A DNA stretch of 64,000 nucleotides, from assembly GCF_026626745.1 (NCBI RefSeq), contig NZ_JAPNJW010000002.1:5914151-5978150 (forward strand), given 5' to 3'. Numbering within the stretch: position 1 is the stretch's first letter; every line of letters starts with the position of its first letter. The notes beneath the pieces are model-generated. The model saw nothing but the letters and a program-made list of their open reading frames with translations, was not told where the DNA came from and did not search any database. A program made the position numbers and the translations under genes. Of the stretch, positions 1-7,753 are shown piece after piece. The DNA is from Nannocystis sp. RBIL2 (GTDB lineage Bacteria; Myxococcota_A; Polyangia; Nannocystales; Nannocystaceae).

Positions 1-1
1 C

Positions 2-1648
2 TACCACGCGGTCGTCTACGTCGTGCGCGCCGAGGTGCTCAGCATCGACGGCAGCTACGGCGGCATCATCACCGACGTCCTCGAGGACCAGGCGGCGGCG
101 GGCATCGACATCCGCGTCGGCTCGGCCGAGCGCGACCAGACGGGGGTGTTCGGCCAGGACGGGGCGTGGCCGCGCTTCAACCTGTCGCTGCTGCCGTCGG
201 CCGAGCTGACGCGGCACAAGCTGTGGCTCGGGCTCGACCAGGCGTTCCGCCGGGCCACCGGCACGTACGCGCAGAAGCTGGCCATCCTGGCCCGGCTGGC
301 CGGCGAGCCGCTGCCGCCGGACCTCGGGCCCAAGCCGGAGCCGCTCGTGCGTCAGCCGGTGCCGCCGCCTGCGACCGACGCGATCGACCGCGAGGGCCTG
401 CGGGAGCTGGTGCGCGCGCTGAGCAAGCGGTTCGCCGATCACCCGGCGATCGACAACGGCGACGTGTTCGTGCAGGTGCTGCGCAGCCACGTCACGACGA
501 TCACGAGCGAGGGTGTGGTCCTGCACGAGCAGCGCGACCGGGCGGTGCTGGCGGTGATGGCCGACACGCGCGCGCTCGACGGGATGCACCTCGACCACGG
601 CGCGGCGATCCACCTGCAAGAGCTGCCGCGCGCGACCGACGAGCTGAAGAAGCGCGGCGAGGAGCTGGTCGACGGCGTCCTCAAAGAGCTGACGCTGATG
701 GCTGACGCGCCGATGCTCGACGACGACTACGACGGCCCGATCCTGTTCGCCGGGCCGGCGTCGGCGCAGCTGCTGGCGTCGACGATCGCGGTGCACACCG
801 GCGGCACGCCGGCGCCGCTCGGCGACAACGGCCGCGTCCGCGATTTCGAACCCCACTGGCAAGACAGCCTCGGCAAGTCGGTGCTGCCGGCGTTCCTCGA
901 CCTCGAGGACGACCCCCGCGAGGGCTTCGGCCGCCTGGCCGTCGACGCCCAGGGCTTTTCGCCCAAGCCGCTCACTCTGGTGAAGAACGGGGTGCTGCAA
1001 GAGCTGCTGATGACGCGCACGCCGAACCCGCGGCGCAAGGAGAGCAACGGCCGCGCCCGCCTCAGTCCGGGCCTGGCCTGGGGCGCGGCGATCACGAACC
1101 TGTCGCTCAAGTCGAAGAAGCGCGGCTCGCCCCGCAAGGCGCTCGAGAAGGAGCTGCTCCGCCGCGCCCGCGAGGACGGCTACGAGTACGCGTACATCGT
1201 CGAGTCGCTGCGCGACGGCAACATCCTCGGGCCGGTGAACCGCGAGGGCGCGACGAGCTACAGCACCGGCCGCAAGGTGTCGCTGCCGCTGCCGACCAAG
1301 ATCTACCGGCTCGACGCGTCGGGCAAGAAGACGCTGGTCCGCGGCGCCATGATCGCGCCGGCGTCGATGCGGGTGCTGCGGCGGATCCGCGCGGTCGGCC
1401 AGAGCGCGCCGGCGCTGCCGCTGCGGATCGCCCCCGGCGCGACGGGTGGCTTCGGCGCGGAGACCGGGATGGACGGGATTCTCAGCAACACGGTCGACGT
1501 CAGCGTGAGCTCGCCCGACCTGCTGCTCGACGGGCTCGAGCTGCTGGTCGAGCGCAGCGAGAACGAGCGCCTGCCGATCCTCGAGCACCCGCTGCGCCGC
1601 GGCCAGACGCCGCCGCCGCAGCCGCCGGCCGACGACGACGCCGAGTGA
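2..1648 (+). CDS. TldD/PmbA-like metallopeptidase-related protein (5' truncated)
   Basis: The reading frame is already open at base 2 and runs to a TGA at 1648, so the true start lies left of the window; a GTG at 23 is only an internal valine. The C-terminal half has the TldD/PmbA C-domain signature around GPILFAGPASAQLLA (bases 735-780) and the region YIVESLRDGNILGPV. TldD/PmbA proteins form a modulator-protease pair that processes peptides such as microcin B17. The HExxxH-type zinc motif of true TldD is not visible; the matching segment reads ASTIAVHTGG, so this is closer to PmbA-type or secreted TldD-related members. A Pro-rich linker (residues about 100-120) and a Pro/Asp-rich tail suggest an exported protein, but the signal peptide is outside the window. 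No partner gene follows. Confidence 0.72.
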   Translation, partial: YHAVVYVVRAEVLSIDGSYGGIITDVLEDQAAAGIDIRVGSAERDQTGVFGQDGAWPRFNLSLLPSAELTRHKLWLGLDQAFRRATGTYAQKLAILARLAGEPLPPDLGPKPEPLVRQPVPPPATDAIDREGLRELVRALSKRFADHPAIDNGDVFVQVLRSHVTTITSEGVVLHEQRDRAVLAVMADTRALDGMHLDHGAAIHLQELPRATDELKKRGEELVDGVLKELTLMADAPMLDDDYDGPILFAGPASAQLLASTIAVHTGGTPAPLGDNGRVRDFEPHWQDSLGKSVLPAFLDLEDDPREGFGRLAVDAQGFSPKPLTLVKNGVLQELLMTRTPNPRRKESNGRARLSPGLAWGAAITNLSLKSKKRGSPRKALEKELLRRAREDGYEYAYIVESLRDGNILGPVNREGATSYSTGRKVSLPLPTKIYRLDASGKKTLVRGAMIAPASMRVLRRIRAVGQSAPALPLRIAPGATGGFGAETGMDGILSNTVDVSVSSPDLLLDGLELLVERSENERLPILEHPLRRGQTPPPQPPADDDAE

Positions 1649-1716
1649 GGCCGGCACCTCGGCCGCTCGCGAGCTCATCATAAGGAGTTGCGAGCTCGCC
1701 GGCTTCGCCCGGTGGA

Positions 1717-1811
1717 CGAGGATGTCCTTCGGGACAGGCATACCGAGGATCGACCCCGTGGGCCGCGGAAGCGAGGATGTCCTTTGGGACAGGCATGTCG
1801 AGGATCGACCC
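1717..1811. repeat. Tandem pair of 40-base units, each holding the dispersed palindrome
   Basis: Two direct copies, 1717-1756 and 1772-1811, match at 37 of 40 positions and start 55 bases apart. Each contains TGTCC-N4-GGACA (1723-1736 with loop TTCG; 1778-1791 with loop TTTG) followed by AGGCAT and a shared GAGGATCGACCC tail. They fill the gap between the convergent stops of the TldD-like gene and the sigma-factor operon, a place where a bidirectional terminator would be useful, although there is no T-tract. Confidence 0.85.
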
Positions 1812-1819
1812 GGCGGCGA

Positions 1820-2152
1820 TCAGGCCGGGTCTTCGTGCACGACCGTCTCGGCGCCCCAGTCGTGGCCGACCAGCCAGGTGACCACCAGCAGGCCCGTCAG
1901 CAGCGGGAGGATCGCGCCGGCCGAGTCGGCCCAATCGGGCCGCCACAGCGTCCACAAGCCGAGGCTCGCGGCCAGGGCCGCTGCCGCCAGGCCGTCCGAG
2001 AGGCCGGGGCGCGCAGCGGCGCGGCGTTGCTGCGCCATGGCGCGGTCGAGCGCGACGAGCCGTTCGGTCCGGGCCACGAAGGCGAGGTCGGGCGGCCGCT
2101 CCGGCGGGGCCAGGTCGGCGGCGAGCAGCTTGTCGAACTCTTCGTCGGTCAT
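1820..2152 (-). CDS. Small two-TM membrane protein coupled to the ECF sigma factor
   Basis: Encodes 110 residues. The ATG at 2152 overlaps the sigma-factor stop by four bases (ATGA), so the two are translationally coupled. The N-terminal third is charged (MTDEEFDKLLAADL, then a basic stretch), followed by two hydrophobic spans, roughly residues 52-70 and 77-97, and a short acidic tail. A short cytosolic segment before membrane helices, encoded directly after an ECF sigma gene, is the usual arrangement for an anti-sigma factor, but I see no zinc-binding HxxxCxxC motif or clear ASD domain. The anti-sigma role is therefore inferred from position only. A longer upstream frame exists but lies antisense-like across the sigma gene and is not supported. 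Confidence 0.7.
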   Translation of the reverse strand: MTDEEFDKLLAADLAPPERPPDLAFVARTERLVALDRAMAQQRRAAARPGLSDGLAAAALAASLGLWTLWRPDWADSAGAILPLLTGLLVVTWLVGHDWGAETVVHEDPA

Positions 2153-2694
2153 CGCGGCTCCTTCGCTTGCGCCTCCAACAGCGCGCGTGCGTTGCGTTTC
2201 GCCCGGGCGGCGATGCTCTTCAGGGTCCCGAGCCGCAGCTCGAGCATCGCCGCCGCTTCCTCGTGCGTCCAGCCCTGGCCGTCGCACAGCACCAGCGCGG
2301 CGCGCTCGACCGGCTCGAGACGGGCCAGCACCGCGGTCATGTCGAGGCGCGCGGCGTGGCCCGGCTCTGCGGCCTCGTCGGCGAGGATCGCCGCGCCGTC
2401 GCGCTTGCGCGTCTCGGACGCGATGCTGCGCCGCTCGTCGAGGAACAGGCGCCAGCCGATGCGGAACAGCCACGCGGCGTAGCTGCCCCGGCCGTCGAAT
2501 TGGCCCGCGCGCCGCCACGCCTGCAGGAAGCAGTCCTGCGCGAGGTCGTCGCTGCGCCCGGGCCCGGCGACGCGCGCGAGGAAGTCGCGGAGGCGACGCT
2601 CGTGGCGCGTGACGAGCTGCGAGAACGCCTGCGAGTCACCCGCGGCCGCGCGGCGGTTCAACGCGGGATCGTCCTCAACCATCCCGGAGGACAT
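2149..2694 (-). CDS. ECF-family RNA polymerase sigma factor
   Basis: Encodes 181 residues, the usual ECF length. Region 2 is clear at residues 45-90 (DDLAQDCFLQAWRR, then YAAWLFRIGWRLFLDERR), which binds the -10 element and core polymerase. Region 4 is at residues 120-170 (LEPVERAALVLCDGQGWTHEEAAAMLELRLGTLKS), the -35 helix-turn-helix. It should redirect RNA polymerase to a stress or envelope regulon. An alternative start, MVEDDP, lies at 2682 and would remove most of the overlap with the upstream membrane gene (stop at 2675). Order of transcription is membrane protein, sigma factor, small membrane protein, all overlapping, so they form one regulatory cassette. Confidence 0.93.
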   Translation of the reverse strand: MSSGMVEDDPALNRRAAAGDSQAFSQLVTRHERRLRDFLARVAGPGRSDDLAQDCFLQAWRRAGQFDGRGSYAAWLFRIGWRLFLDERRSIASETRKRDGAAILADEAAEPGHAARLDMTAVLARLEPVERAALVLCDGQGWTHEEAAAMLELRLGTLKSIAARAKRNARALLEAQAKEPR

Positions 2695-3067
2695 CCCGCG
2701 AGTTGCGGCGCGAGCCCCCGCGGCCGCGCGCAGCCAGGACGACGCCGACGAACAGCGGGAACAGGGCGACCCCTTCGGCGAGGCGGAGCGCCGCCGGCTC
2801 TTGTTGCAACCAGCCGAAGCCGACGCAGGCCGCCGCCATGGCGATCAGCATCGCCCCGTTGCGGTTGTCGAGCGCGTCGCGCTCGGCCTGGGTGCGGCTG
2901 CCGAACAGCCGGGCGAGGAGCTCCGCATCGGCGATGACGCCGGCGTTGAAGGCGCGGCGCAGGGTCCGGTGCAGCATCGCCAGGCGGGCGAAGCGGAGCC
3001 CGTGGATGAACGCGATCAGCAGAGTGATGGTGCCGATCAGGGCGCCTGCGAAGTGAGGGTCCAGCAT
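2675..3067 (-). CDS. Hypothetical membrane protein at the head of the sigma cassette
   Basis: Encodes 130 residues with three hydrophobic spans: near the N-terminus (AGALIGTITLLIAFIHG), at about residues 72-88 (NGAMLIAMAAACVGFGW) and at about residues 97-114 (AEGVALFPLFVGVVLAAR). The loop between the first two is basic and then acidic. Its stop overlaps the start of the sigma gene by up to 20 bases, so the genes are co-transcribed. I do not recognise the family. It may sense the membrane state or help hold the sigma factor, but nothing in the sequence proves this. The gene is divergent from the M13 peptidase, with a shared 172-base upstream region. Confidence 0.65.
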   Translation of the reverse strand: MLDPHFAGALIGTITLLIAFIHGLRFARLAMLHRTLRRAFNAGVIADAELLARLFGSRTQAERDALDNRNGAMLIAMAAACVGFGWLQQEPAALRLAEGVALFPLFVGVVLAARGRGGSRRNSRDVLRDG

Positions 3068-3239
3068 GTCGTTCCTCGTTCGTCTCCCGAGATAGACGAA
3101 AGCCGCGGCGTCCTGGATGAGGGCGCGGTCGATTTTTTCGCGAACGACAGATCATGCGCCGCTCGTCATCCGCGGAGCGGGCGGGGTCCGTCATGGCTGC
3201 GAGCGCCGGCTGCGCGCCGGCGCTCGAGGATCCACGCCC

Positions 3240-5270
3240 ATGAACCCACGATTTCGCCGCCTCATCGTCAGCCTGACCCTCCTGGCCGCCGCCTGTCCTG
3301 CAGTGATTCCGCCGCCGACGCCGCCGCCGCTCGCGGCCCTTCGGAGCTTCGACCTCGACGGCATGGACCCGAGCGTGTCGCCGGGCGACGACTTCTACCG
3401 CTACGCCAACGGCGCCTGGGAGGCGCGCACGCCGATCCCCGCGGACCGGCCCTCGTTCGGCACCACGCAGCAGATGCAGGATGACGCGTCCGAGCGCTTG
3501 CGGGCGATCGTCGAGGAGGCAGCGCGCACGCCCGGCTCGCAGCTCGGCGACCTCTACGCGAGCTTCATCGACGAGGCGACGGTGGCGCGACGCGGCATCA
3601 CCCCGATCTCGCCGTGGTTGCAGGCGATCGGGTCGGCGGCGGACCACGAGGCGCTGGCCGTCGAGACTGCGCGGCTGGCCCGTTTCGACGTCGGCGGGCT
3701 GTTCAGCGTCAGCGTCGAGACGGACGACCGCGAACCCGGGCGACACATTTTAGTCCTGCGCCAGGCCGGGCTCGGTCTGCCCAATCGCGAATTCTATGAA
3801 AATACCGAATCGCGGATGACTGCGATTCGGTCCGACTATCGTGAATACCTCGAGACGATGCTGTCGCTCGCGGGCGAGGCCGACGCGGCCGCGCGCGCGG
3901 CTGCAGTGCTCGAGTTCGAGACGGCGCTCGCCCGGGCCCACTGGTCGGCGAGCGATTCACGCGACGCGGTGCGCACCTATCATAAGAAGACGCCGCTCGA
4001 GCTCGAGCGGCTCGCGCCGGGCTTCCCCTGGCGCCGCGCCCTGGCGGCGATGGGCTTCGCGGAGCCGTCGATCCTCGTGGTCGCCCAGCCGAGCGCCCTG
4101 GCCGGCGAGGCGGAGGTCTATCGCCGCACCCCGCTGTCCGTGTTGCAGGATCACGCGCGGCTGCGCGTCCTCACCAGCTATTCGCGGTACCTGTCGCCGC
4201 CCTTCGAGAACGCGCGCTTCGCCTTCTACGGCCGGGCGCTCGCCGGGACGCTCGAGCTGCTGCCCCGCTGGCGGCGTGGCGTGATGCTGGTCGGCTCCGT
4301 GCTGCGCGACCTGGTCGGCCAGGCCTACGTCGCCCGCCACTTTCCGCCAGAGGCGGAGGCGCAGGCGCATGCGCTCGTCGCCGACCTGATCGCCGCGCTG
4401 GACGAGCGCCTGGCCCGCGCGGCCTGGATGGCGCCGCAGACCCGCGCGCGGGCGCGGGCCAAGCTGGCGCGGACCCGGATCAGGCTCGGATATCCCTCCA
4501 AGTGGATCGACTACGCCGGCCTCGAGATCGTGCGCGACGATCTGGTCGGCAACCTGGCGCGCGCCAGCGCGTTTCAGTTCGAGCGGATGGTGGCGCGGCT
4601 GGGCGCCCCGCCGGATCCCGACGAATGGCTGGCACCGGTCACGGTCCCCAACGCGTACGCGAGCGCGAGCGTCAACGAGATCATCTTTCCCGCAGCGGTG
4701 TTGCAGCCGCCGCTGTTCGATCCGTCCGCCGATCCCGCCCTCAACTACGCCGGCATCGGGGCCACCATCGGCCACGAGCTCAGCCACCTGTTCGACGATC
4801 AGGGCCGCAAGTACGACGCCGACGGACGGCTCGGCGACTGGTGGACCGCGGAAGACGAGCACAACTTCCACAGCCGCGAGGCGGCGCTCGTGGCCCAGTA
4901 CGACGATTACGAGCCGCTCCCGGGGCAGCACGTCCAGGGCTCGCTCACGGTGGGGGAGAACATCGCCGACCTGGCCGGTTTGGAGTTGGCGCTCGCGGCC
5001 TATCGTCGCTCACGAGGCGGCACCAATGACCTTATTAAAGGCTTCACGCCCGAGCAGCGGTTCTTCCTCGGCTGGGCGCGAGCGTGGCGGACGAAGTACC
5101 GCGACCACGCGCTGCGGGCCCAGCTGCTGTCCGACGCTCACGCTCCCGCCCGCGAGCGCACGTGGACGGTGCGCAACCTCGACGCCTGGTACGTCGCGTT
5201 CGACGTGCGGCCGGGGGACCGCCTCTATCTCCCGCCGTCGCAGCGTGTGTCCTTCTGGGGCACGGATTGA
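3240..5270 (+). CDS. M13 (neprilysin/PepO-type) zinc metallopeptidase, lipoprotein
   Basis: Encodes 676 residues from ATG 3240; this start gives a lipoprotein signal (RLIVSLTLLAAAC), whereas an upstream frame start would not. The family removes short peptides outside the cytoplasm. Diagnostic M13 features are all present: the substrate-binding NAYAS motif (about residue 475), the zinc motif HELSH at 512-516, and the third ligand in GENIAD beginning at E573. The N-terminal region MDPSVSPGDDFYRYANGAWE is the typical M13 opening. It probably sits on the inner face of the outer membrane or in the periplasm. Around 3740-3840 the sequence is noticeably less GC-rich than its surroundings, without disturbing the frame. 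It is transcribed divergently from the sigma cassette, with no visible operon partner. Confidence 0.93.
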   Translation: MNPRFRRLIVSLTLLAAACPAVIPPPTPPPLAALRSFDLDGMDPSVSPGDDFYRYANGAWEARTPIPADRPSFGTTQQMQDDASERLRAIVEEAARTPGSQLGDLYASFIDEATVARRGITPISPWLQAIGSAADHEALAVETARLARFDVGGLFSVSVETDDREPGRHILVLRQAGLGLPNREFYENTESRMTAIRSDYREYLETMLSLAGEADAAARAAAVLEFETALARAHWSASDSRDAVRTYHKKTPLELERLAPGFPWRRALAAMGFAEPSILVVAQPSALAGEAEVYRRTPLSVLQDHARLRVLTSYSRYLSPPFENARFAFYGRALAGTLELLPRWRRGVMLVGSVLRDLVGQAYVARHFPPEAEAQAHALVADLIAALDERLARAAWMAPQTRARARAKLARTRIRLGYPSKWIDYAGLEIVRDDLVGNLARASAFQFERMVARLGAPPDPDEWLAPVTVPNAYASASVNEIIFPAAVLQPPLFDPSADPALNYAGIGATIGHELSHLFDDQGRKYDADGRLGDWWTAEDEHNFHSREAALVAQYDDYEPLPGQHVQGSLTVGENIADLAGLELALAAYRRSRGGTNDLIKGFTPEQRFFLGWARAWRTKYRDHALRAQLLSDAHAPARERTWTVRNLDAWYVAFDVRPGDRLYLPPSQRVSFWGTD

Positions 5271-5309
5271 CGCGACTCGCCGGCGGGCCCGGATCGTCGG
5301 CGCACCTGG

Positions 5310-7634
5310 TCAGCGGGTGAGCACGACGGCGAGCGCGGCGAGGATCAACACGCCGAGGCCGATGTTGAAAAACATGAGCCCACGCGGCGACAGCCACGGC
5401 TTGTCGGCATGCGCCTCGGCAGCCGGCTCTCGCGGCGTCGCGGCGCCTGCCGGGCGTTGCGACCGCATCGCCCGGACCTGCTCGCCGGAGTTCGACACCA
5501 CCCGAGTCGATTCGTTGCGAGCGGGGATGTCCTTCGGGTCGGGTAGCGCCAGGGTCGCCTCGGCCGGCCGCGCGCCGCCCTGGTCGAGGACGATCGTCGA
5601 CTCGGGGCGCCCCTCGGTCGGCGCTCGTCCGGTCATTCGTGGCAGCGCCCGGGTCCGCTCATCTCCGTCGGGATCTTCGGACGTGTCCTCGGGGACAGGT
5701 CGTTTCGGACGCGGCCGCAGCGTCGGCATCGCCGTCGTCGCCGCGTCCTCGTGCGCGCCCGGATCGAGGCGAGCGGGATCGGGGAGGGCGATCGTCGACT
5801 CGGGGGCGGGCCGCCGACCGTCGCGCTCGGTGGTGGTCCAGGCGGCGGGCAGACCTGATTTTTCGGTCAGCCCGTCGTCGTGGGCCAGGGCCATGGTCGT
5901 CTCGGGGGCGGTGGGGCGCCGACCGTCGCGCGCGGTGGTGGTCCAGTCGGCCGGGAGAGCTGGCTGTCGGGATGGATCTTCAGAACTGGCCTGGGGCGCG
6001 GTCTTGTCCGGCGAGGTCGGGCGCCGACGCTCGGGGACCGTCGTGCCTGGCTTTGAGGACAGCTCACCGGACAGGGGCAGGGCGACCGTCGACTCGGCCG
6101 GCGGGCGATCTGTCGCATGGGCCGTCCTGCGACCTGGCTTCTCGGACAGCTCACCTGACAGCGGCAAGGCGACGGTCGCCTCGCGCGCGGGCGACGGGCG
6201 CCGGAAGTCGCGTTCGGTGGTGATCCACTCGGCGGGCAGGTCCTGCGGCGCGGGCACGGTGTTGGGCTCGGGCCGCGTCCTGGCGGCCTTCGGCGCGGCC
6301 TGCCGCGAGTCGCGTTCGGCCGAACCTGACCTTCGGGGCACCTTGGCCGGCTCGGGCAACTGCATGGTCAGCTCGGGGCTCGCGGGCCGACGAGCGTCGC
6401 GCTCGGTGCTCGGTTCGGGGGTGACGAGGCGGCCGGTGTCGAGCTGCTGCAGTGATTCGCGCGTCGGCTTGTTCGCCGCCGGCGGCTGCGCCGGGATCGG
6501 TCGGTCGGTGCCGGAGCCGAGCAGCTCTGGTTCGTCCGCAGCGGGCGGCGAGTCGGCGGTGGCGGGCGCGACCGGTGCCGCGAATGCAGCGTCCCGGTTC
6601 GGGCCGCGGACAGGCGATTCGGCAGCGGCGATCGGCGGCTTCGGCCGGGCCACCGGGATTCGCAATTGCGTGGTCGGGTCGGCGACGGGGGCCGGCTCGT
6701 CCGCCGGTTCCGCGGTGGGTGCATTGTCGCCGGCGGTCGCTCGCGGGGCCATGCCGCCGACCGATTGGCGCACCAGGGTCAATGCGCGCAGGAACTCGCG
6801 GGCGTTCGCGTGGCGCTCCTCCGGCCGCCGCGCCAGCGCGCGCGTCAGCAGCGGCCGGGCCTGGGCCGGCAGCCCGGCGGTCGACAGATCGGGCGTCGAT
6901 TGCAGCGCCCGGTGGGCCGCCTTGAACGCCGACGATGCGGTGAATGGATGGACCCCGGTGGTCGCCTCGAATAGCAGCACCGCGAGGGTGAACACGTCGG
7001 AGCGGGCGTCGCCGGCCTGGCCCTCGATCTGCTCCGGCGCGCGGTAATCGACGAACGCGCCGCCGGGGCGCGGGGCCACCGGCGAGACCGCGATCTCGGC
7101 GATTCCGAGGTCCAGGAGCCGCACCTGCGAGCTCTCGGTGATCCGCACGTTGCCGGGCTTGAGCGCGCGGTGCGCGAGGCCTGTGGCCTCGTGCACGGCC
7201 GCGAGCGCGTCCGCGCAGGTGCTCACGATCTCCGCGGCCCGCGACCATTGCAGCGGGCCGCCGCTGGCCCGCAGTGTGTCGAGGTCGGCGCCCGCCACCC
7301 ATTCGCCGACGGCGAAGCGCGGTCCGCCGGCGACGACAGGCGTCTGGGGCAGCACGACCGCGGGGTGACTCACCGCCGCGGCGCTGCGGAGGGCCTCGGT
7401 GTAGCGGCGGAACGCCTCCGACGAGACCGCGGCGGCGTCGAACAGTTTGAGCGCGCAGGTCTGACGGCGTTCTCGGTCCCAGGCGAGGAACACCTGGCCG
7501 AGGCCGCCGCCGCCGGCGGGGCCACGCAGCTCCCAGCGCTCGCCGAGCACGTCTCCGACCTTGGCTCTCGCCTCGCTGGCGTCCGTCACGACTTGGCCGA
7601 GCATCCACGGATCTTCGCGGGCGATCAACCGCAT
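5310..7634 (-). CDS. Ser/Thr kinase-like membrane protein, predicted pseudokinase
   Basis: Encodes 774 residues (alternative start MLGQ at 7604). Residues about 30-290 are a protein-kinase fold: Gly-rich loop GPAGGGGLGQV, ATP-binding lysine in CALKLFD, DLG in place of DFG, APE as RAPEQIEG, and YRAPE-type activation segment. The catalytic loop reads HRALKPGN (H155-R156-A157), so the proton-acceptor Asp of HRD is Ala; phosphotransfer is therefore doubtful. A long Pro/Thr/Arg-rich region (residues about 340-710) is built from imperfect repeats of about 35-45 residues ending in phrases such as ESTIALPDP or ATVALPLSG. The extreme C-terminus is one TM helix (residues 752-774), so nearly the whole protein is cytosolic. 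It is divergent from vgrG, with a 119-base gap. The repeats carry decayed and one exact dispersed palindrome (5684). Confidence 0.88.
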   Translation of the reverse strand: MRLIAREDPWMLGQVVTDASEARAKVGDVLGERWELRGPAGGGGLGQVFLAWDRERRQTCALKLFDAAAVSSEAFRRYTEALRSAAAVSHPAVVLPQTPVVAGGPRFAVGEWVAGADLDTLRASGGPLQWSRAAEIVSTCADALAAVHEATGLAHRALKPGNVRITESSQVRLLDLGIAEIAVSPVAPRPGGAFVDYRAPEQIEGQAGDARSDVFTLAVLLFEATTGVHPFTASSAFKAAHRALQSTPDLSTAGLPAQARPLLTRALARRPEERHANAREFLRALTLVRQSVGGMAPRATAGDNAPTAEPADEPAPVADPTTQLRIPVARPKPPIAAAESPVRGPNRDAAFAAPVAPATADSPPAADEPELLGSGTDRPIPAQPPAANKPTRESLQQLDTGRLVTPEPSTERDARRPASPELTMQLPEPAKVPRRSGSAERDSRQAAPKAARTRPEPNTVPAPQDLPAEWITTERDFRRPSPAREATVALPLSGELSEKPGRRTAHATDRPPAESTVALPLSGELSSKPGTTVPERRRPTSPDKTAPQASSEDPSRQPALPADWTTTARDGRRPTAPETTMALAHDDGLTEKSGLPAAWTTTERDGRRPAPESTIALPDPARLDPGAHEDAATTAMPTLRPRPKRPVPEDTSEDPDGDERTRALPRMTGRAPTEGRPESTIVLDQGGARPAEATLALPDPKDIPARNESTRVVSNSGEQVRAMRSQRPAGAATPREPAAEAHADKPWLSPRGLMFFNIGLGVLILAALAVVLTR
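5684..5697. repeat. Dispersed palindrome, exact copy inside the pseudokinase gene
   Basis: TGTCC-TCGG-GGACA within the Pro-rich repeat region of the minus-strand gene, read there as PVPEDT. A decayed relative lies at 5526-5541 (TGTCC-TTCG-GGTCG), read as DPKDIPAR. Confidence 0.85.
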
Positions 7635-7753
7635 ATGACATGACCGAAGTCGCGCGAGCGTCGCAGCTGTAATGGGGCGTTTTCGTCGCCGGGCCGCCGC
7701 GCCTTGTCGAGGCCGATCGCATGTAGTAGCTTTTCGGACTCGTTCGAGCGCTC

